Part shown: positions 1-8,175 of the stretch, piece after piece
Numbering within the stretch: position 1 is the stretch's first letter
How the letters are laid out: each line of letters begins with the position of its first letter
NCBI GenBank assembly: GCA_934645275.1
Contig: CAKUDW010000009.1
Coordinates: 1-21,658 of the forward strand
DNA: 21,658 nucleotides
DNA from: an uncultured Clostridia bacterium
Lineage (GTDB): Bacteria > Bacillota_A > Clostridia > Christensenellales > Aristaeellaceae
Reading direction: 5' to 3'
The notes under the pieces: model-generated
Databases searched by the model: none
The model's input: the letters and a program-made list of their open reading frames with translations, nothing else
What the model was told of the DNA's origin: nothing
Made by a program: the position numbers and the translations under genes

Positions 1-1047
1 CTGCTCTACCGCGACGGCAGCGAAGCAGCGATGCTCAGCAACTTCGTAGTGCGCGACCCCAAGGGCAACGATACCTTTGACCTCGCCTTCAAGGGTGCCC
101 TGGAGGACGTGATTCGCAACATGCAGCAGAATAATCTGCAGCGGGACACGTTCACCTACAGCCTGCCCCTGCGCATTTCGGAAACCGATGAAAACGGCGA
201 CGAATATATGGTCAATTCTCTCGATGAAAATGGAAACCAGATCTATGCCGACACCGAGATCACCGTTGCGCTCAAGACCGGCCAGTATGTGGCGACCTGC
301 CAGCAGCTGCGCCACCTGATCGATTTAAACGGCGCGCCCACTGCGGCGCACCCGTTCGGCACTGACAGCGACGGCATGGATATTCTGGCACGCATGATGT
401 ATGGCGGCCGCATATCGCTGATGGTCGGCTTCGTGGTTGTCATTCTGGAAACGCTGCTGGGCGTCATTATGGGCGGCATCGCCGGTTACTTCGGCGGGTG
501 GGTGGATAATCTCATCATGCGCCTGGTAGACATTTTCTACTGCATTCCGTCCATGCCGATTTTGATTATCATGGGCGCGTTTATGGACAGCATGAAAGTT
601 TCCGCATACACGCGCCTGATATACATGATGGCCATACTCGGCATACTGGGCTGGGCCAGTGTGGCGCGCCTGGTACGCGGCCAGATCCTGTCGCTGCGCG
701 AGCAGGAGTTTATGGTGGCGACGGAGGCTACGGGGCTGAAAGTCAGGCGGCGCATTTTCCGGCATCTGGTGCCGAACGTCATGCCGCAGCTGATCGTATC
801 CGCCACGGCAGGCCTGGGCAGCGTCATCCTTACCGAGAGTACGCTTTCGTTCCTGGGCCTTGGCGTGAAGCATCCGCTGGCTACCTGGGGCACGATGATT
901 AACTCCGTGACCTCGACCAATGAAAATATGATTCGCTTTACCTACATCTGGGTGCCGGTCGGATTGCTGATTTGCCTGACAGTGGTCGCCTTCAACTTCG
1001 TGGGCGACGGTCTGCGCGACGCTTTCGATCCGAAGATGAAGCGCTGA
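1..1047 (+). CDS. oppC: Oligopeptide/dipeptide ABC transporter permease, OppC/DppC family (5' end outside window)
   Basis: This is the second membrane subunit of a peptide importer; it forms the translocation pore with an OppB-type partner, presumably encoded upstream. The frame is open from base 1, so the start is missing; 348 residues are visible and the ATG at base 31 is probably internal. After a long hydrophilic stretch (about residues 10-115) comes the conserved HPFGTDSDGMD segment, then several membrane helices (first about 138-164). The cytoplasmic EAA loop, which contacts the ATPases, is at about 234-260 (EQEFMVATEATG ... HLVPN), followed by the family-typical LTESTLSFLGLG. The hydrophilic N-terminal part is longer and more acidic than in typical OppC proteins and probably forms an extracytoplasmic insertion between the first helix and the core. 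Two ATPase genes follow at once, so this is one operon. Opp versus Dpp specificity cannot be read from the permease. Confidence 0.93.
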   Translation: MLYRDGSEAAMLSNFVVRDPKGNDTFDLAFKGALEDVIRNMQQNNLQRDTFTYSLPLRISETDENGDEYMVNSLDENGNQIYADTEITVALKTGQYVATCQQLRHLIDLNGAPTAAHPFGTDSDGMDILARMMYGGRISLMVGFVVVILETLLGVIMGGIAGYFGGWVDNLIMRLVDIFYCIPSMPILIIMGAFMDSMKVSAYTRLIYMMAILGILGWASVARLVRGQILSLREQEFMVATEATGLKVRRRIFRHLVPNVMPQLIVSATAGLGSVILTESTLSFLGLGVKHPLATWGTMINSVTSTNENMIRFTYIWVPVGLLICLTVVAFNFVGDGLRDAFDPKMKR

Positions 1048-1061
1048 GGGAGGTGCGTTCG

Positions 1062-2255
1062 ATGTTCAGCAAGAAAAAGAAGGAAAAGAGTTCCGCCTAT
1101 ATTTCAGCGCGTGAATCCGGACGGATTTCCCGCTTCAATCGAAAGGTTACCCGGCGACTGGAGCGCAGGCGCGAAAGCGCACGCCACAATCCGGAGCTTT
1201 ACGCGGCCCAGATGCGCGATCCCCAAAATGTAGTCGAGTTTGACAACGTATGCACCTATTTTTTCACCGACGTAGGTACTGTAAAGGCCGTGGACGGTGT
1301 GAGCTTTGATATTCCGCGCCACGCCACGGTGGGCGTAGTGGGAGAGTCTGGCTGTGGCAAGTCCGTGACCAGTCTGTCGCTGATGCAGCTGCTTCAGCGG
1401 CCCAGCGGTCAGACTGTCGGCGGCGAAATTCGCTTCAACCTTGGCGACGGCAAGGCGTATAACATTGTGAATACGCCCACAGCGCAGATGCAGGACATTC
1501 GCGGCAACAAAATTTCAATGATCTTTCAGGAACCGATGACTTCGCTCAATCCGGTTTTCCGAATCGGCGACCAGGTAGACGAAGTGACCCGCCTGCACAA
1601 TCCGCAGATGTCCGCAGAGGATATCAAGGCGCGTACGTTGGAAATGCTGGAATTGGTGGGCATCGCCAATAAAGAAGGCGTATATAAGATGTATCCGCAC
1701 GAATTGTCCGGCGGCATGCGTCAGCGCGTGATGATTGCCATTGCCTTGGCCTGTTCGCCCACGCTGATCATTGCAGACGAACCGACCACGGCGCTGGATG
1801 TGACCATTCAGGCGCAGATACTTGACCTGCTGCAAAACCTGAAAGATAAGCTCAATTCGTCCATTATGCTCATTACGCATGATTTGGGTGTGGTGGCTGG
1901 CATGGCCGATTATGTGGTTGTGATGTACGCCGGCCGCGTGGTTGAAAAGGGCACGGCGGAGGATATCTTCCACCATCCTGCGCACCCCTATACCATTGGT
2001 TTGATGAAATCCAAGCCCGTAGTGGGCAAGAAGGTAGACGAGCTGTATAATATTCCCGGTAGCGTGCCCAATCCGGTAAACATGCCGAATTACTGCTATT
2101 TCAGAGATCGCTGTGAGATGCAGTGCGAGCGATGCAGCGGCAAATATCCGCCGGAAATTCGCATCAGTGATACGCACGTGGTATCCTGTTATCGCTATTA
2201 TGATACTGGCGAGGTGCTGGGCTATCCAAAATCTGTGAATGTGGAGGAATTGTAA
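1062..2255 (+). CDS. oppD: Oligopeptide/dipeptide ABC transporter ATP-binding protein, OppD/DppD family
   Basis: First of two ATPase subunits powering peptide import on the cytoplasmic face. I chose the ATG at 1062 because a GGGAGG site lies just upstream (1048-1053); the in-frame start at 972 would overlap the permease gene. In the 397-residue product, Walker A (GESGCGKS) is at 94-101, the Q-loop at Q156, the signature LSGGMRQ at 215-221, Walker B (LIIADE) at 235-240 and the switch His at 273. The C-terminal oligopeptide-transporter domain carries a cysteine cluster (C345, C351, C355, C358, C376); some family members bind an Fe-S cluster there, but that is family knowledge and not shown here. 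The N-terminal ~55 residues are an unusual, strongly basic extension (KKKKEK, then many Arg) before the ABC core. The stop is 2 bases from the next start, implying coupled translation. Confidence 0.95.
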   Translation: MFSKKKKEKSSAYISARESGRISRFNRKVTRRLERRRESARHNPELYAAQMRDPQNVVEFDNVCTYFFTDVGTVKAVDGVSFDIPRHATVGVVGESGCGKSVTSLSLMQLLQRPSGQTVGGEIRFNLGDGKAYNIVNTPTAQMQDIRGNKISMIFQEPMTSLNPVFRIGDQVDEVTRLHNPQMSAEDIKARTLEMLELVGIANKEGVYKMYPHELSGGMRQRVMIAIALACSPTLIIADEPTTALDVTIQAQILDLLQNLKDKLNSSIMLITHDLGVVAGMADYVVVMYAGRVVEKGTAEDIFHHPAHPYTIGLMKSKPVVGKKVDELYNIPGSVPNPVNMPNYCYFRDRCEMQCERCSGKYPPEIRISDTHVVSCYRYYDTGEVLGYPKSVNVEEL

Positions 2256-2257
2256 TC

Positions 2258-3325
2258 ATGGATAATAAAGTACGCGATGCTTACACGGCCTCCGGATTCG
2301 ACGGTGCGGAGCACGATCCGCAGTATCTTCTGGTGGTCAAAAATCTGAAGAAGTACTTCCCGATTAAGTCCAGCTTTTTCAAGATGACGGTTGGCAACGT
2401 GAAGGCCGTGGACGGTGCTTCCTTTAAAATCAAGCGCGGTACCACGATGGGATTGGTGGGCGAATCCGGATGCGGCAAGTCCACCATTGGCCGCACGATA
2501 CTGCGCCTTCAGGACAAGACCGACGGTGAGGTTTACTTCAACGGCCGCGAGATATTCTCGCTCTCCAAGTCGGAGTTGCGCAAGGAACGCCCGAATATTC
2601 AGATCATCTTTCAGGATCCGTATTCCAGCCTTTCGCCGCGCCTGCCCATCGGCGAAATTATCGGTGAGGCCGTGCGCGAGCACAACATTGTGCCGGAAAG
2701 TGAATTCGATGATTATGTTACCCGCGTCATGGAGGCCTGCGGTCTGCCGGAGTACTATAAGAGCCGCTATCCGCACGAGTTTTCCGGCGGTCAGCGCCAG
2801 CGCATCTGCATTGCGCGCGCGCTCGCGCTCAATCCAGAATTTATACTCTGTGATGAGCCGGTTTCTGCACTGGACGTATCTATTCAGGCACAGATCATCA
2901 ACCTGTTGCGCGATTTGCAGAAGCAGTTTGGACTGACCTACCTGTTCATTTCGCACGATCTGTCCGTCGTGGAGCATATTTCCGACACGGTAGGCGTGAT
3001 GTACCTGGGCAACATGGTGGAATTTGCACCGACGGAAAAGCTCTATTCCAAGCCGATGCATCCCTATACGCAAGCACTGTTTTCCGCGATTCCCGTGCCG
3101 GACCCGGATTACAAGATGGAGCGCATCATCCTTGAGGGCAGCATTCCATCGCCCGCGAATCCGCCGGCAGGCTGCAAATTCCATACCCGCTGCCGCAGGT
3201 GTATGGAGGTCTGCAAGCACTTCGCACCGGACTTCAACGAACTTGAACCGGAGCATTTCTGTGCCTGTCATCTCTACAACACGCCCGAGCGCCAGCGCGA
3301 GTTGGAGCAACAGATTAAAAAATGA
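2258..3325 (+). CDS. oppF: Oligopeptide/dipeptide ABC transporter ATP-binding protein, OppF/DppF family
   Basis: Second ATPase subunit of the peptide importer, expected to pair with the preceding OppD-type protein. The ATG at 2258 follows a GGAGG at 2243-2247 that lies inside the end of the upstream gene. The 355-residue length fits the family. Walker A (GESGCGKS) is at 68-75, the signature FSGGQRQ and Walker B (FILCDEP) follow in the central region, and the switch His is in FISHDLS. The C-terminal region again has a cysteine-rich stretch (CKFHTRCRRCMEVC, then FCACH), the equivalent of the possible Fe-S or metal site in OppD. The TGA stop overlaps the ATG of the next small gene (ATGA at 3322-3325), which places that gene in the same operon. 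Confidence 0.95.
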   Translation: MDNKVRDAYTASGFDGAEHDPQYLLVVKNLKKYFPIKSSFFKMTVGNVKAVDGASFKIKRGTTMGLVGESGCGKSTIGRTILRLQDKTDGEVYFNGREIFSLSKSELRKERPNIQIIFQDPYSSLSPRLPIGEIIGEAVREHNIVPESEFDDYVTRVMEACGLPEYYKSRYPHEFSGGQRQRICIARALALNPEFILCDEPVSALDVSIQAQIINLLRDLQKQFGLTYLFISHDLSVVEHISDTVGVMYLGNMVEFAPTEKLYSKPMHPYTQALFSAIPVPDPDYKMERIILEGSIPSPANPPAGCKFHTRCRRCMEVCKHFAPDFNELEPEHFCACHLYNTPERQRELEQQIKK

Positions 3326-3561
3326 AGCGCCGAAAATTTGAAGACGACGGCCGCACTGTCGCCAATATGAATGTTGAGGGCTTCTCATGGTATCGTCCGG
3401 AGCATGGTGATGAAGAAAAGGGGCCGCGGCCGGAGCTGAGTCGCAGCCAGGCGCGCGCAGCGATAGGCGGTATACTCAAGGCTGCGCTGCTCATCAGCGC
3501 AGTGTTTGCGGCGGGATACTTTCTGTTTTTGTTGTTCTGCGATCGCGTATGGTTCAAATAG
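3322..3561 (+). CDS. Small single-helix membrane protein, function unknown
   Basis: A 79-residue protein translationally coupled to the OppF gene by an ATGA overlap. Residues 1-45 are hydrophilic and charged (DDGRTVANMNVEGFSWYRPEHGDE), and residues about 48-72 form one hydrophobic membrane helix (ILKAALLISAVFAAGYFLFLLF) with a short aromatic/basic tail. The charge distribution (Arg and Lys before the helix) suggests the N-terminus is cytoplasmic. I recall small proteins with a similar NMNVEGMPWY-like segment next to unrelated genes in Clostridia, but no function is known to me. Position alone does not show that it belongs to the transporter; it may simply be the operon's last gene. A near-perfect hairpin follows 16 bases after the stop. 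Confidence 0.72.
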   Translation: MKRRKFEDDGRTVANMNVEGFSWYRPEHGDEEKGPRPELSRSQARAAIGGILKAALLISAVFAAGYFLFLLFCDRVWFK

Positions 3562-3576
3562 AACAGTAAATTAGCG

Positions 3577-3630
3577 AGCGCCCAACAGATTTCACAAGCG
3601 AATCTGTTGGGCGCTTAAGGTTTTCACTTT
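3577..3630 (+). terminator. Hairpin ending the peptide-transporter operon
   Basis: The arms 3577-3591 and 3601-3615 are perfectly complementary over 15 bp (AGCGCCCAACAGATT and its reverse complement) around a 9-base loop. The downstream sequence is only moderately T-rich (TTTTCACTTT at 3621-3630) and starts a few bases past the stem, so this is probably a Rho-independent terminator of average strength. Confidence 0.7.
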
Positions 3631-3643
3631 ATTAAAGAAAGGC

Positions 3644-3686
3644 AAGAATTGTCGGCGCCTGTTCGCAACAGGCGCCGACAATTCTT
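3644..3686. repeat. Perfect 20-bp inverted repeat, possible bidirectional terminator
   Basis: The arms 3644-3663 and 3667-3686 are exact reverse complements over 20 bases with a 3-base centre (CGC); in RNA the top pairs would open into a larger loop. The core GGCGCC is GC-rich and the stem base is AT-rich (AAGAATT ... AATTCTT). It lies between two converging operons, 28 bases after the preceding hairpin. On the minus strand the stem is followed by a pyrimidine-rich CCTTTCTTT, so it could end transcription arriving from the HD-domain gene. A dispersed palindromic repeat (REP-like) is an alternative. Confidence 0.6.
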
Positions 3687-3898
3687 ACTCAATTGAGAAT
3701 AATCACAGTTGTGGGCGCATCAGCTTGAGAAACTGCGCGATATTGTCGCAGCGCACTTCAAACGATAGAATCGAATCTCATGCGTGCACTTTCAAGCGCA
3801 AAGAGAATAATCTCTTCAAGGAAGCGTGTACCAACGTGAAATAATCAATTAGTTCTGTGCCTATCGGATTGCAATTACATGCTGTTTATCCCCGTGCG
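3687..3898. other. Non-coding stretch between convergent operons
   Basis: No supported gene. It contains a weak 6-bp hairpin (AAGAGA at 3801-3806, TCTCTT at 3811-3816) just beyond the end of the minus-strand operon. A short open stretch near 3718-3766 has plausible codons but no start or ribosome binding site. Confidence 0.5.
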
Positions 3899-4390
3899 TC
3901 AATCATTTCTCAGATAAATGGAATCAAGCAGCGCCATACCGCTTTTTGTCTTGAATACGCGGCTGCGGAATTCGCGTATGGCTTCCGTGCTGCATTTGGA
4001 TTCATCGGCGTTTACCAGAAAATCGGCTTCCAGCAAAATCTGATAGTCCAGGCCGTCCACATTATTGTAGCTGTGGTGGTGGCATACCAGGTAGATGATT
4101 CGTGCTTTCACAGCTTCAGGCAGTTCAAATTCTGCAAGGAAGGGAACCAGCAACGCTTCGCTTTCCATTTCCTGATATTTCCCAGCTGCATTGCCGTACT
4201 TTTCACGGCAGAACGGGCAGGCAATGTCGTGTACAATGGCCGTCAGTTCCAGCGTGCGCTGCGTATCCGAATCGAGGCCTTCGAGAAGACCGATGGTTTC
4301 CGCATAGGCGTATACCTTCAGAAAATGCGCAACATCCGTGCGGCAGCCGCGATAGTAATCAATCATTTTTGCAATCAGACGTTCTTTCAT
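3899..4390 (-). CDS. HD-domain protein, putative metal-dependent phosphohydrolase
   Basis: A 163-residue soluble protein of the HD superfamily, whose members usually hydrolyse phosphate bonds in nucleotides or signalling molecules using bound metals. The pattern H...HD...D is visible: H22 (DVAHFLK), H54-D55 (AIVHDIA) and D123 (EADFLVN). A HHH run at 104-106 may add a metal ligand. The ATG at 4390 has a GAGGAG site (about 4399-4404 on the complement) that overlaps the end of the upstream GerMN gene, leaving 6 bases between the coding regions. The gene is therefore the last member of the response regulator / kinase / GerMN operon. The substrate cannot be predicted. It lacks the length and motifs of RelA/SpoT or HD-GYP proteins. 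Confidence 0.85.
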   Translation of the reverse strand: MKERLIAKMIDYYRGCRTDVAHFLKVYAYAETIGLLEGLDSDTQRTLELTAIVHDIACPFCREKYGNAAGKYQEMESEALLVPFLAEFELPEAVKARIIYLVCHHHSYNNVDGLDYQILLEADFLVNADESKCSTEAIREFRSRVFKTKSGMALLDSIYLRND

Positions 4391-4396
4391 AGTGTT

Positions 4397-5875
4397 TCAC
4401 TCCTCGTCGATATTATCGTCTATAAGGCCCGGATCGGGAAGCAGCGATGATTTCATATAGATTTCGCCGCTCAACGATTCAAATAATTCGCCTTCCACGC
4501 GGAACCCTACCGCGCCAATCTGCCTGAGTTCGCACAGGGCGTTTACCATGGCGTAAATCAGCAGATGTTCGCCGTCGTCGCTCAGACTCTGGCAATGAGC
4601 GTAAAAGTTGGCGGAAAGGTTTACTGTGGCGATGCGGCCATCCAGCGCCACTCCGAGAATATCCTCCGGTTCAATGCCGGCCGGAAAAACGCTGCGCAGG
4701 CCTTCGATGTCCGGATCGCCGGACGAAATCATTTCGCGCAGTATGCTCAGTGCGGAACCGGAAGCAGCCTGCGACATCGGCGCTTCAAGCCGTACAAGTC
4801 CACTGCCGCCGCTCGCATAATAGAATTGCGCACTGCTGCCGATCAGCGATGCAAAATCGCTGCGGTAGACCACTCCGTCTGAAAAGACAGTTCCGGCGTT
4901 TACCACTGCGGGGGCGCCGTCGATCAGTATGCGTACCGCAGCTGTTTCCGGATAGAACGATAGCAGCGTTAGCGCCGCACTGCCGTAGAGCTGCCAGGGT
5001 TCGATGCCCGCAAAGGCCAGGTAATTTGAAAGCGTGGCGCTAAAATTCAGCGTAATCAGCCGCTCGCCCGCACCGCTTACATTGACAACGGGCATTTCCA
5101 GCAGGTAGTCCACCCCTCTTGGAATAGGGGAATAGCAGCACTGACGCACTTGCGGGCCGTCCATCAATGCGTTTAGCACAGCGTTCAGGCAGTTTTCCGT
5201 GTCGAAGCTGATGCTTCGAGCCTCCGGCAAGAAATAGCCGCCGGTCTGGCTGGGAAAATAGAGCACTATGCTGCGGCTGACACTGCCGGTTTCGGCGCTG
5301 TAACGCTCGGCTTCGGCTTGAATTTGCGCGTATGCCGCGGAAACGCTAGGTATCTGCTGCGTGAAAGTGCCCAGAGGCAGCGCATGTACGGCATAGCTCT
5401 GGCCTCCGATCAGTATGTTTACGGCTTCCACTTCGTCGAGACCAAGCAGGGTATTTGCAATGGAAACGCAGAGGCGGAAACATTCCGCTTCGCTCAAATT
5501 GGCTGCTGTTTCAACAGAAAGGTCAACCGTTGCAACGCCGCTGCCAAATTCAACGCTGCAGAGCGCGCTTTCAGCGACGGCAGGGCGAAGACGGTTGACG
5601 GCATTGTTGCCGAGCAGCTCGCCCAATACGCACTCGATCAGGCTGCCGTTTACCGGAACGCTGATGCGTCGGGTTACACTGCTGAGCTCGGTTTCATTTT
5701 CGGAAGCGTAGTACAACGTTACCTCACGGGTTTGTGCGGTGCTGTCATCGCCCAAAATCTGCTCGTTCTCGGGCGGCAAGCTCACCGTGAGCGCGGATGA
5801 ATCGTTCTGTTCAGCCTGCGCGTCGGGAAACTGCAGCAGCGCGAGCAGCAGGACACAGGCAATCTGTCTCTTCAA
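4397..5875 (-). CDS. Secreted protein with three GerMN (sporulation/germination) domains
   Basis: A 492-residue exported protein. Residues 1-21 look like a Sec signal peptide ending in AQA-E, and there is no lipobox cysteine, so it is probably not a lipoprotein. Three repeats of the GerMN-type fold follow, at about 52-165, 203-325 and 350-475; each has a strand, a helix (SLIECVLGELL; CLNAVLNALMDG; ALSILREMI) and a later LT(V)NLS-like strand (ATVDLS, ITLNFS, ATVNLS). GerM of Bacillus is a spore-envelope protein and GerMN domains occur in cell-wall amidases and lipoproteins. The start is a TTG at 5875 preceded by a GAGGAGGTGA site 10 bases upstream; no ATG or GTG lies in frame nearby. It sits directly after a cell-envelope sensor kinase, where Bacillus has the WalK regulators WalH and WalI. 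A similar kinase-modulating job is a guess from position only. Confidence 0.88.
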   Translation of the reverse strand: MKRQIACVLLLALLQFPDAQAEQNDSSALTVSLPPENEQILGDDSTAQTREVTLYYASENETELSSVTRRISVPVNGSLIECVLGELLGNNAVNRLRPAVAESALCSVEFGSGVATVDLSVETAANLSEAECFRLCVSIANTLLGLDEVEAVNILIGGQSYAVHALPLGTFTQQIPSVSAAYAQIQAEAERYSAETGSVSRSIVLYFPSQTGGYFLPEARSISFDTENCLNAVLNALMDGPQVRQCCYSPIPRGVDYLLEMPVVNVSGAGERLITLNFSATLSNYLAFAGIEPWQLYGSAALTLLSFYPETAAVRILIDGAPAVVNAGTVFSDGVVYRSDFASLIGSSAQFYYASGGSGLVRLEAPMSQAASGSALSILREMISSGDPDIEGLRSVFPAGIEPEDILGVALDGRIATVNLSANFYAHCQSLSDDGEHLLIYAMVNALCELRQIGAVGFRVEGELFESLSGEIYMKSSLLPDPGLIDDNIDEE

Positions 5876-5938
5876 GGCGTCACCGTCACCTCCTCATAAA
5901 AGCAGTGAGTTCTGACATTAATTCAGGCTGCGCCATTT

Positions 5939-7435
5939 TTAAAGCAAATTCTGCGGTGCAGATTGCAGCGGCAGCTCAATTTCAAAGGTCGTACCCTTAC
6001 CTTCAATGCTTGTGGCGGTGATATTGCCACCGTGCATCTGAACGATTTGTTTTACAATGGATAATCCAAGACCGGTACCGCCGGTGGCGCGGGAACGTGC
6101 CTTATCCACGCGATAGAAACGGTCGAAAATATGGGGCAGATCGTCGGCCGGAATGCCGATGCCGGTATCGCTGATGCGAATGACGGCCTTCCTGCCCGCA
6201 CGCGCAAGGCTCGTTTCAACCTCGCCACCGCGCGGCGTATACTTGATGGCGTTGTCAATCACGTTGTAAATAACCTGCTGGAGCTTCAATGCGTCGCCGC
6301 GGATTTTAATTTCGTCGCGTGCCTCAAGATTGATTTCAATACCGTTTTCGCGCGCAAGGGGCAGCAGACGCTTTACCTGCTCATCCAGCAACGCATTCAA
6401 GCTGATTTCGGTGAGATTCAACTTCATGCCACCGCTGTCGATGTTGACCAATGTGAGCAGATCGGAAACGATGCGATTCAGCCGGTCGATTTCCTTGTTC
6501 ACGTCGCCCAGAAAATCCTTTGTCATCGCTGTATCCATCGGATCTTGATACAGCAACGTTTCAATTAGTATTTTCATCGTGCTCAGCGGCGTCTTCAGTT
6601 CATGTGAAGCGTTTGATACGAACTGACTTCTGGTGATGTCTAGCGCCTCAATCTTTTCGGACATTGAGTTGAACGCGCGCGCCAACTCGGAAAACTCGTT
6701 GTTACCGCGCACATTCACGCGGGCAGAGAGATCGCCGCCCGTCATTTTGCGGATGCCCTCGCTCAGTTCGCCGATGGGACGCGTGAACGTCTTCATCACA
6801 AACATGCTTGCAATCAGAACAACGCCCGCCACAATAATCAGCCACAGCAGAATTTTCAATTGAATACTGTGCAGGCTTTCATAAATTTCTTGAACCGTCG
6901 CCACGTAGACTACCACGCCGGCGCATTCACCGTTGTAGTTTACCGCATGGGCGTACAGGCCGCTCATGGAATTTACGTTTTCATAGAAGGAGAGCGCGGA
7001 TTTGAGCCAGAAATTCCCACCTGTCCCCGTATCGTAGAAGCCATAATCGCTCGCTGCGCCGCCAAGCACGCTGCTTATTTCGCTGCAAAGGAAGCGGCGG
7101 CCATTCATAGCAGAAGCGGTGTCCAGTTGTACCACGCCGCCGTTATCCACGATGAGCACGCGCCCGGCATTTTCATCCGCCGTGTTGCGAGAGAGCGACA
7201 GCAATGTTTCCACATCAAGCGAGACCAGAGCTTCGCCAAGCTGATCTGACAGGCTTTCGGCGATTCTCTGGTCGTCGCGCACGCGTTGCGTAAAGAGATA
7301 TTCGCCCACCAGCTGAACCAGCGAGATGGCTACGGCGGTAAACGCCACCATCGTGATCAACAGATAGGCAAATAATATCTTCCAGCGTATAGAACTTATG
7401 TGCTTTTTAATCCTTGTCAGTAAAATAATAGCCAA
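5939..7435 (-). CDS. Membrane sensor histidine kinase (WalK/PhoR/ResE type, no PAS domain)
   Basis: Sensor partner of the overlapping response regulator. Counting from a TTG at 7435: a first membrane helix at about 20-44, an extracytoplasmic sensor region of about 150 residues (Cache-like by length), a second helix at about 195-215, then HAMP (TRPIGELSEG...), the phospho-acceptor box SHELKTPLS with H278, and a HATPase domain with N-box (NVIDNAIKYTP), DTGIGIP and GGTGLGLSIVK. Unlike WalK, no PAS domain separates HAMP from the His box. The start is uncertain. The frame is open to 7483 (also TTG), but the protein should begin shortly before SSIRWKI; candidates are TTG 7435, CTG 7420, or an ATT at 7429 or 7426, the first of which is 6 bases after a GGGGAG. 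There is no ATG. The start overlaps the regulator's 3' end, so translation is coupled. Confidence 0.93.
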   Translation of the reverse strand: MAIILLTRIKKHISSIRWKILFAYLLITMVAFTAVAISLVQLVGEYLFTQRVRDDQRIAESLSDQLGEALVSLDVETLLSLSRNTADENAGRVLIVDNGGVVQLDTASAMNGRRFLCSEISSVLGGAASDYGFYDTGTGGNFWLKSALSFYENVNSMSGLYAHAVNYNGECAGVVVYVATVQEIYESLHSIQLKILLWLIIVAGVVLIASMFVMKTFTRPIGELSEGIRKMTGGDLSARVNVRGNNEFSELARAFNSMSEKIEALDITRSQFVSNASHELKTPLSTMKILIETLLYQDPMDTAMTKDFLGDVNKEIDRLNRIVSDLLTLVNIDSGGMKLNLTEISLNALLDEQVKRLLPLARENGIEINLEARDEIKIRGDALKLQQVIYNVIDNAIKYTPRGGEVETSLARAGRKAVIRISDTGIGIPADDLPHIFDRFYRVDKARSRATGGTGLGLSIVKQIVQMHGGNITATSIEGKGTTFEIELPLQSAPQNLL

Positions 7436-8099
7436 CTCCCCACTTGGTGAAGATGTATTCCGGCTGGCTGGGGGTCTTTTCAATCTTCTCGCGCAGTCGG
7501 CGGATATGTACGTCTACCGTGCGCAGATCGCCCAGGTAATCATATTTCCAGATCGTTTCAAGCAAACTTTCGCGTGAAAAGACCTTGCCGCGATTGGTAA
7601 CGAATAGCTGAAGCAGATCAAATTCCTTTGCAGTCAGGTTCACTTCGCGGCCGCCTACGGTCACACTACGGTTATTCATGTTTAGCTGCATATCGCGCAC
7701 GGTGATGATGCGCTGACCGGATTCACGCTGCGTCATGGCGGTGCGGCGGAAAATGGTCTTGATACGTGCCTTCACTTCGAGAATGTTGAAGGGCTTGGTC
7801 ATGTAATCATCCGCGCCGTATTCCAGGCCCAGAATTTTATCCATATCGTCGCCCTTGGCGGTAAGCATGATGATCGGCACGTTGCTGCGCTCGCGAATGC
7901 GCTGGCAGACTTCGATGCCGTCAAGCTTGGGCAGCATTACATCCAGCAGAATCAGATCATACTGACCGGAAAAAAACTTGGAGACTGCCTCTTCACCGTC
8001 CTGCGCGGAATCGGTTTCATAGCCGTCCTGCTCCAGAGAATATTTCAAACCCTTTACGATCAGGGGCTCGTCGTCCACAATCAATATCCTTTTTGCCAC
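7407..8099 (-). CDS. OmpR/PhoB-family response regulator (WalR/PhoP-like)
   Basis: A DNA-binding regulator of 230 residues phosphorylated by the adjacent kinase. The receiver domain (1-115) has the acidic pair D9-D10, the phospho-acceptor D53 (LILLDVMLP), T80 and K102 (TKPF). The winged-helix output domain (about 130-228) has the typical LTAKEFDLLQLF, SRESLLETIW and RTVDVHIRRLREKIE segments and the closing WGVGYYF hairpin. The GTG start at 8099 has a GGAGGT site 6 bases upstream (8106-8111). The closest familiar proteins are WalR (YycF) and PhoP of Bacillota; the sequence alone does not separate them, and the lack of PAS in the partner kinase and of a WalJ-type gene downstream argues for caution. 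It is first gene of a four-gene operon with kinase, GerMN and HD genes, read from the promoter at 8176-8204. Confidence 0.95.
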   Translation of the reverse strand: MAKRILIVDDEPLIVKGLKYSLEQDGYETDSAQDGEEAVSKFFSGQYDLILLDVMLPKLDGIEVCQRIRERSNVPIIMLTAKGDDMDKILGLEYGADDYMTKPFNILEVKARIKTIFRRTAMTQRESGQRIITVRDMQLNMNNRSVTVGGREVNLTAKEFDLLQLFVTNRGKVFSRESLLETIWKYDYLGDLRTVDVHIRRLREKIEKTPSQPEYIFTKWGVGYYFTDKD

Positions 8100-8175
8100 T
8101 TTACGACCTCCAGAAAATATATTCTCCGAAAAAACCTTTATATAAACATTACAGGTTCATGATTTCGTCAATATT

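Noticed and set aside
972..1061. Longer OppD start at 972, overlapping the permease gene by about 75 bases
   Set aside because: No ribosome binding site precedes 972, whereas ATG 1062 has a well-placed GGGAGG and lies directly after the permease stop.
3718..3766. Short coding-like fragment (reads QLEKLRDIVAAHFKR before a stop) in the convergent intergenic region
   Set aside because: Only about 15 codons, no start signal and no recognised homology; chance is the simpler explanation.
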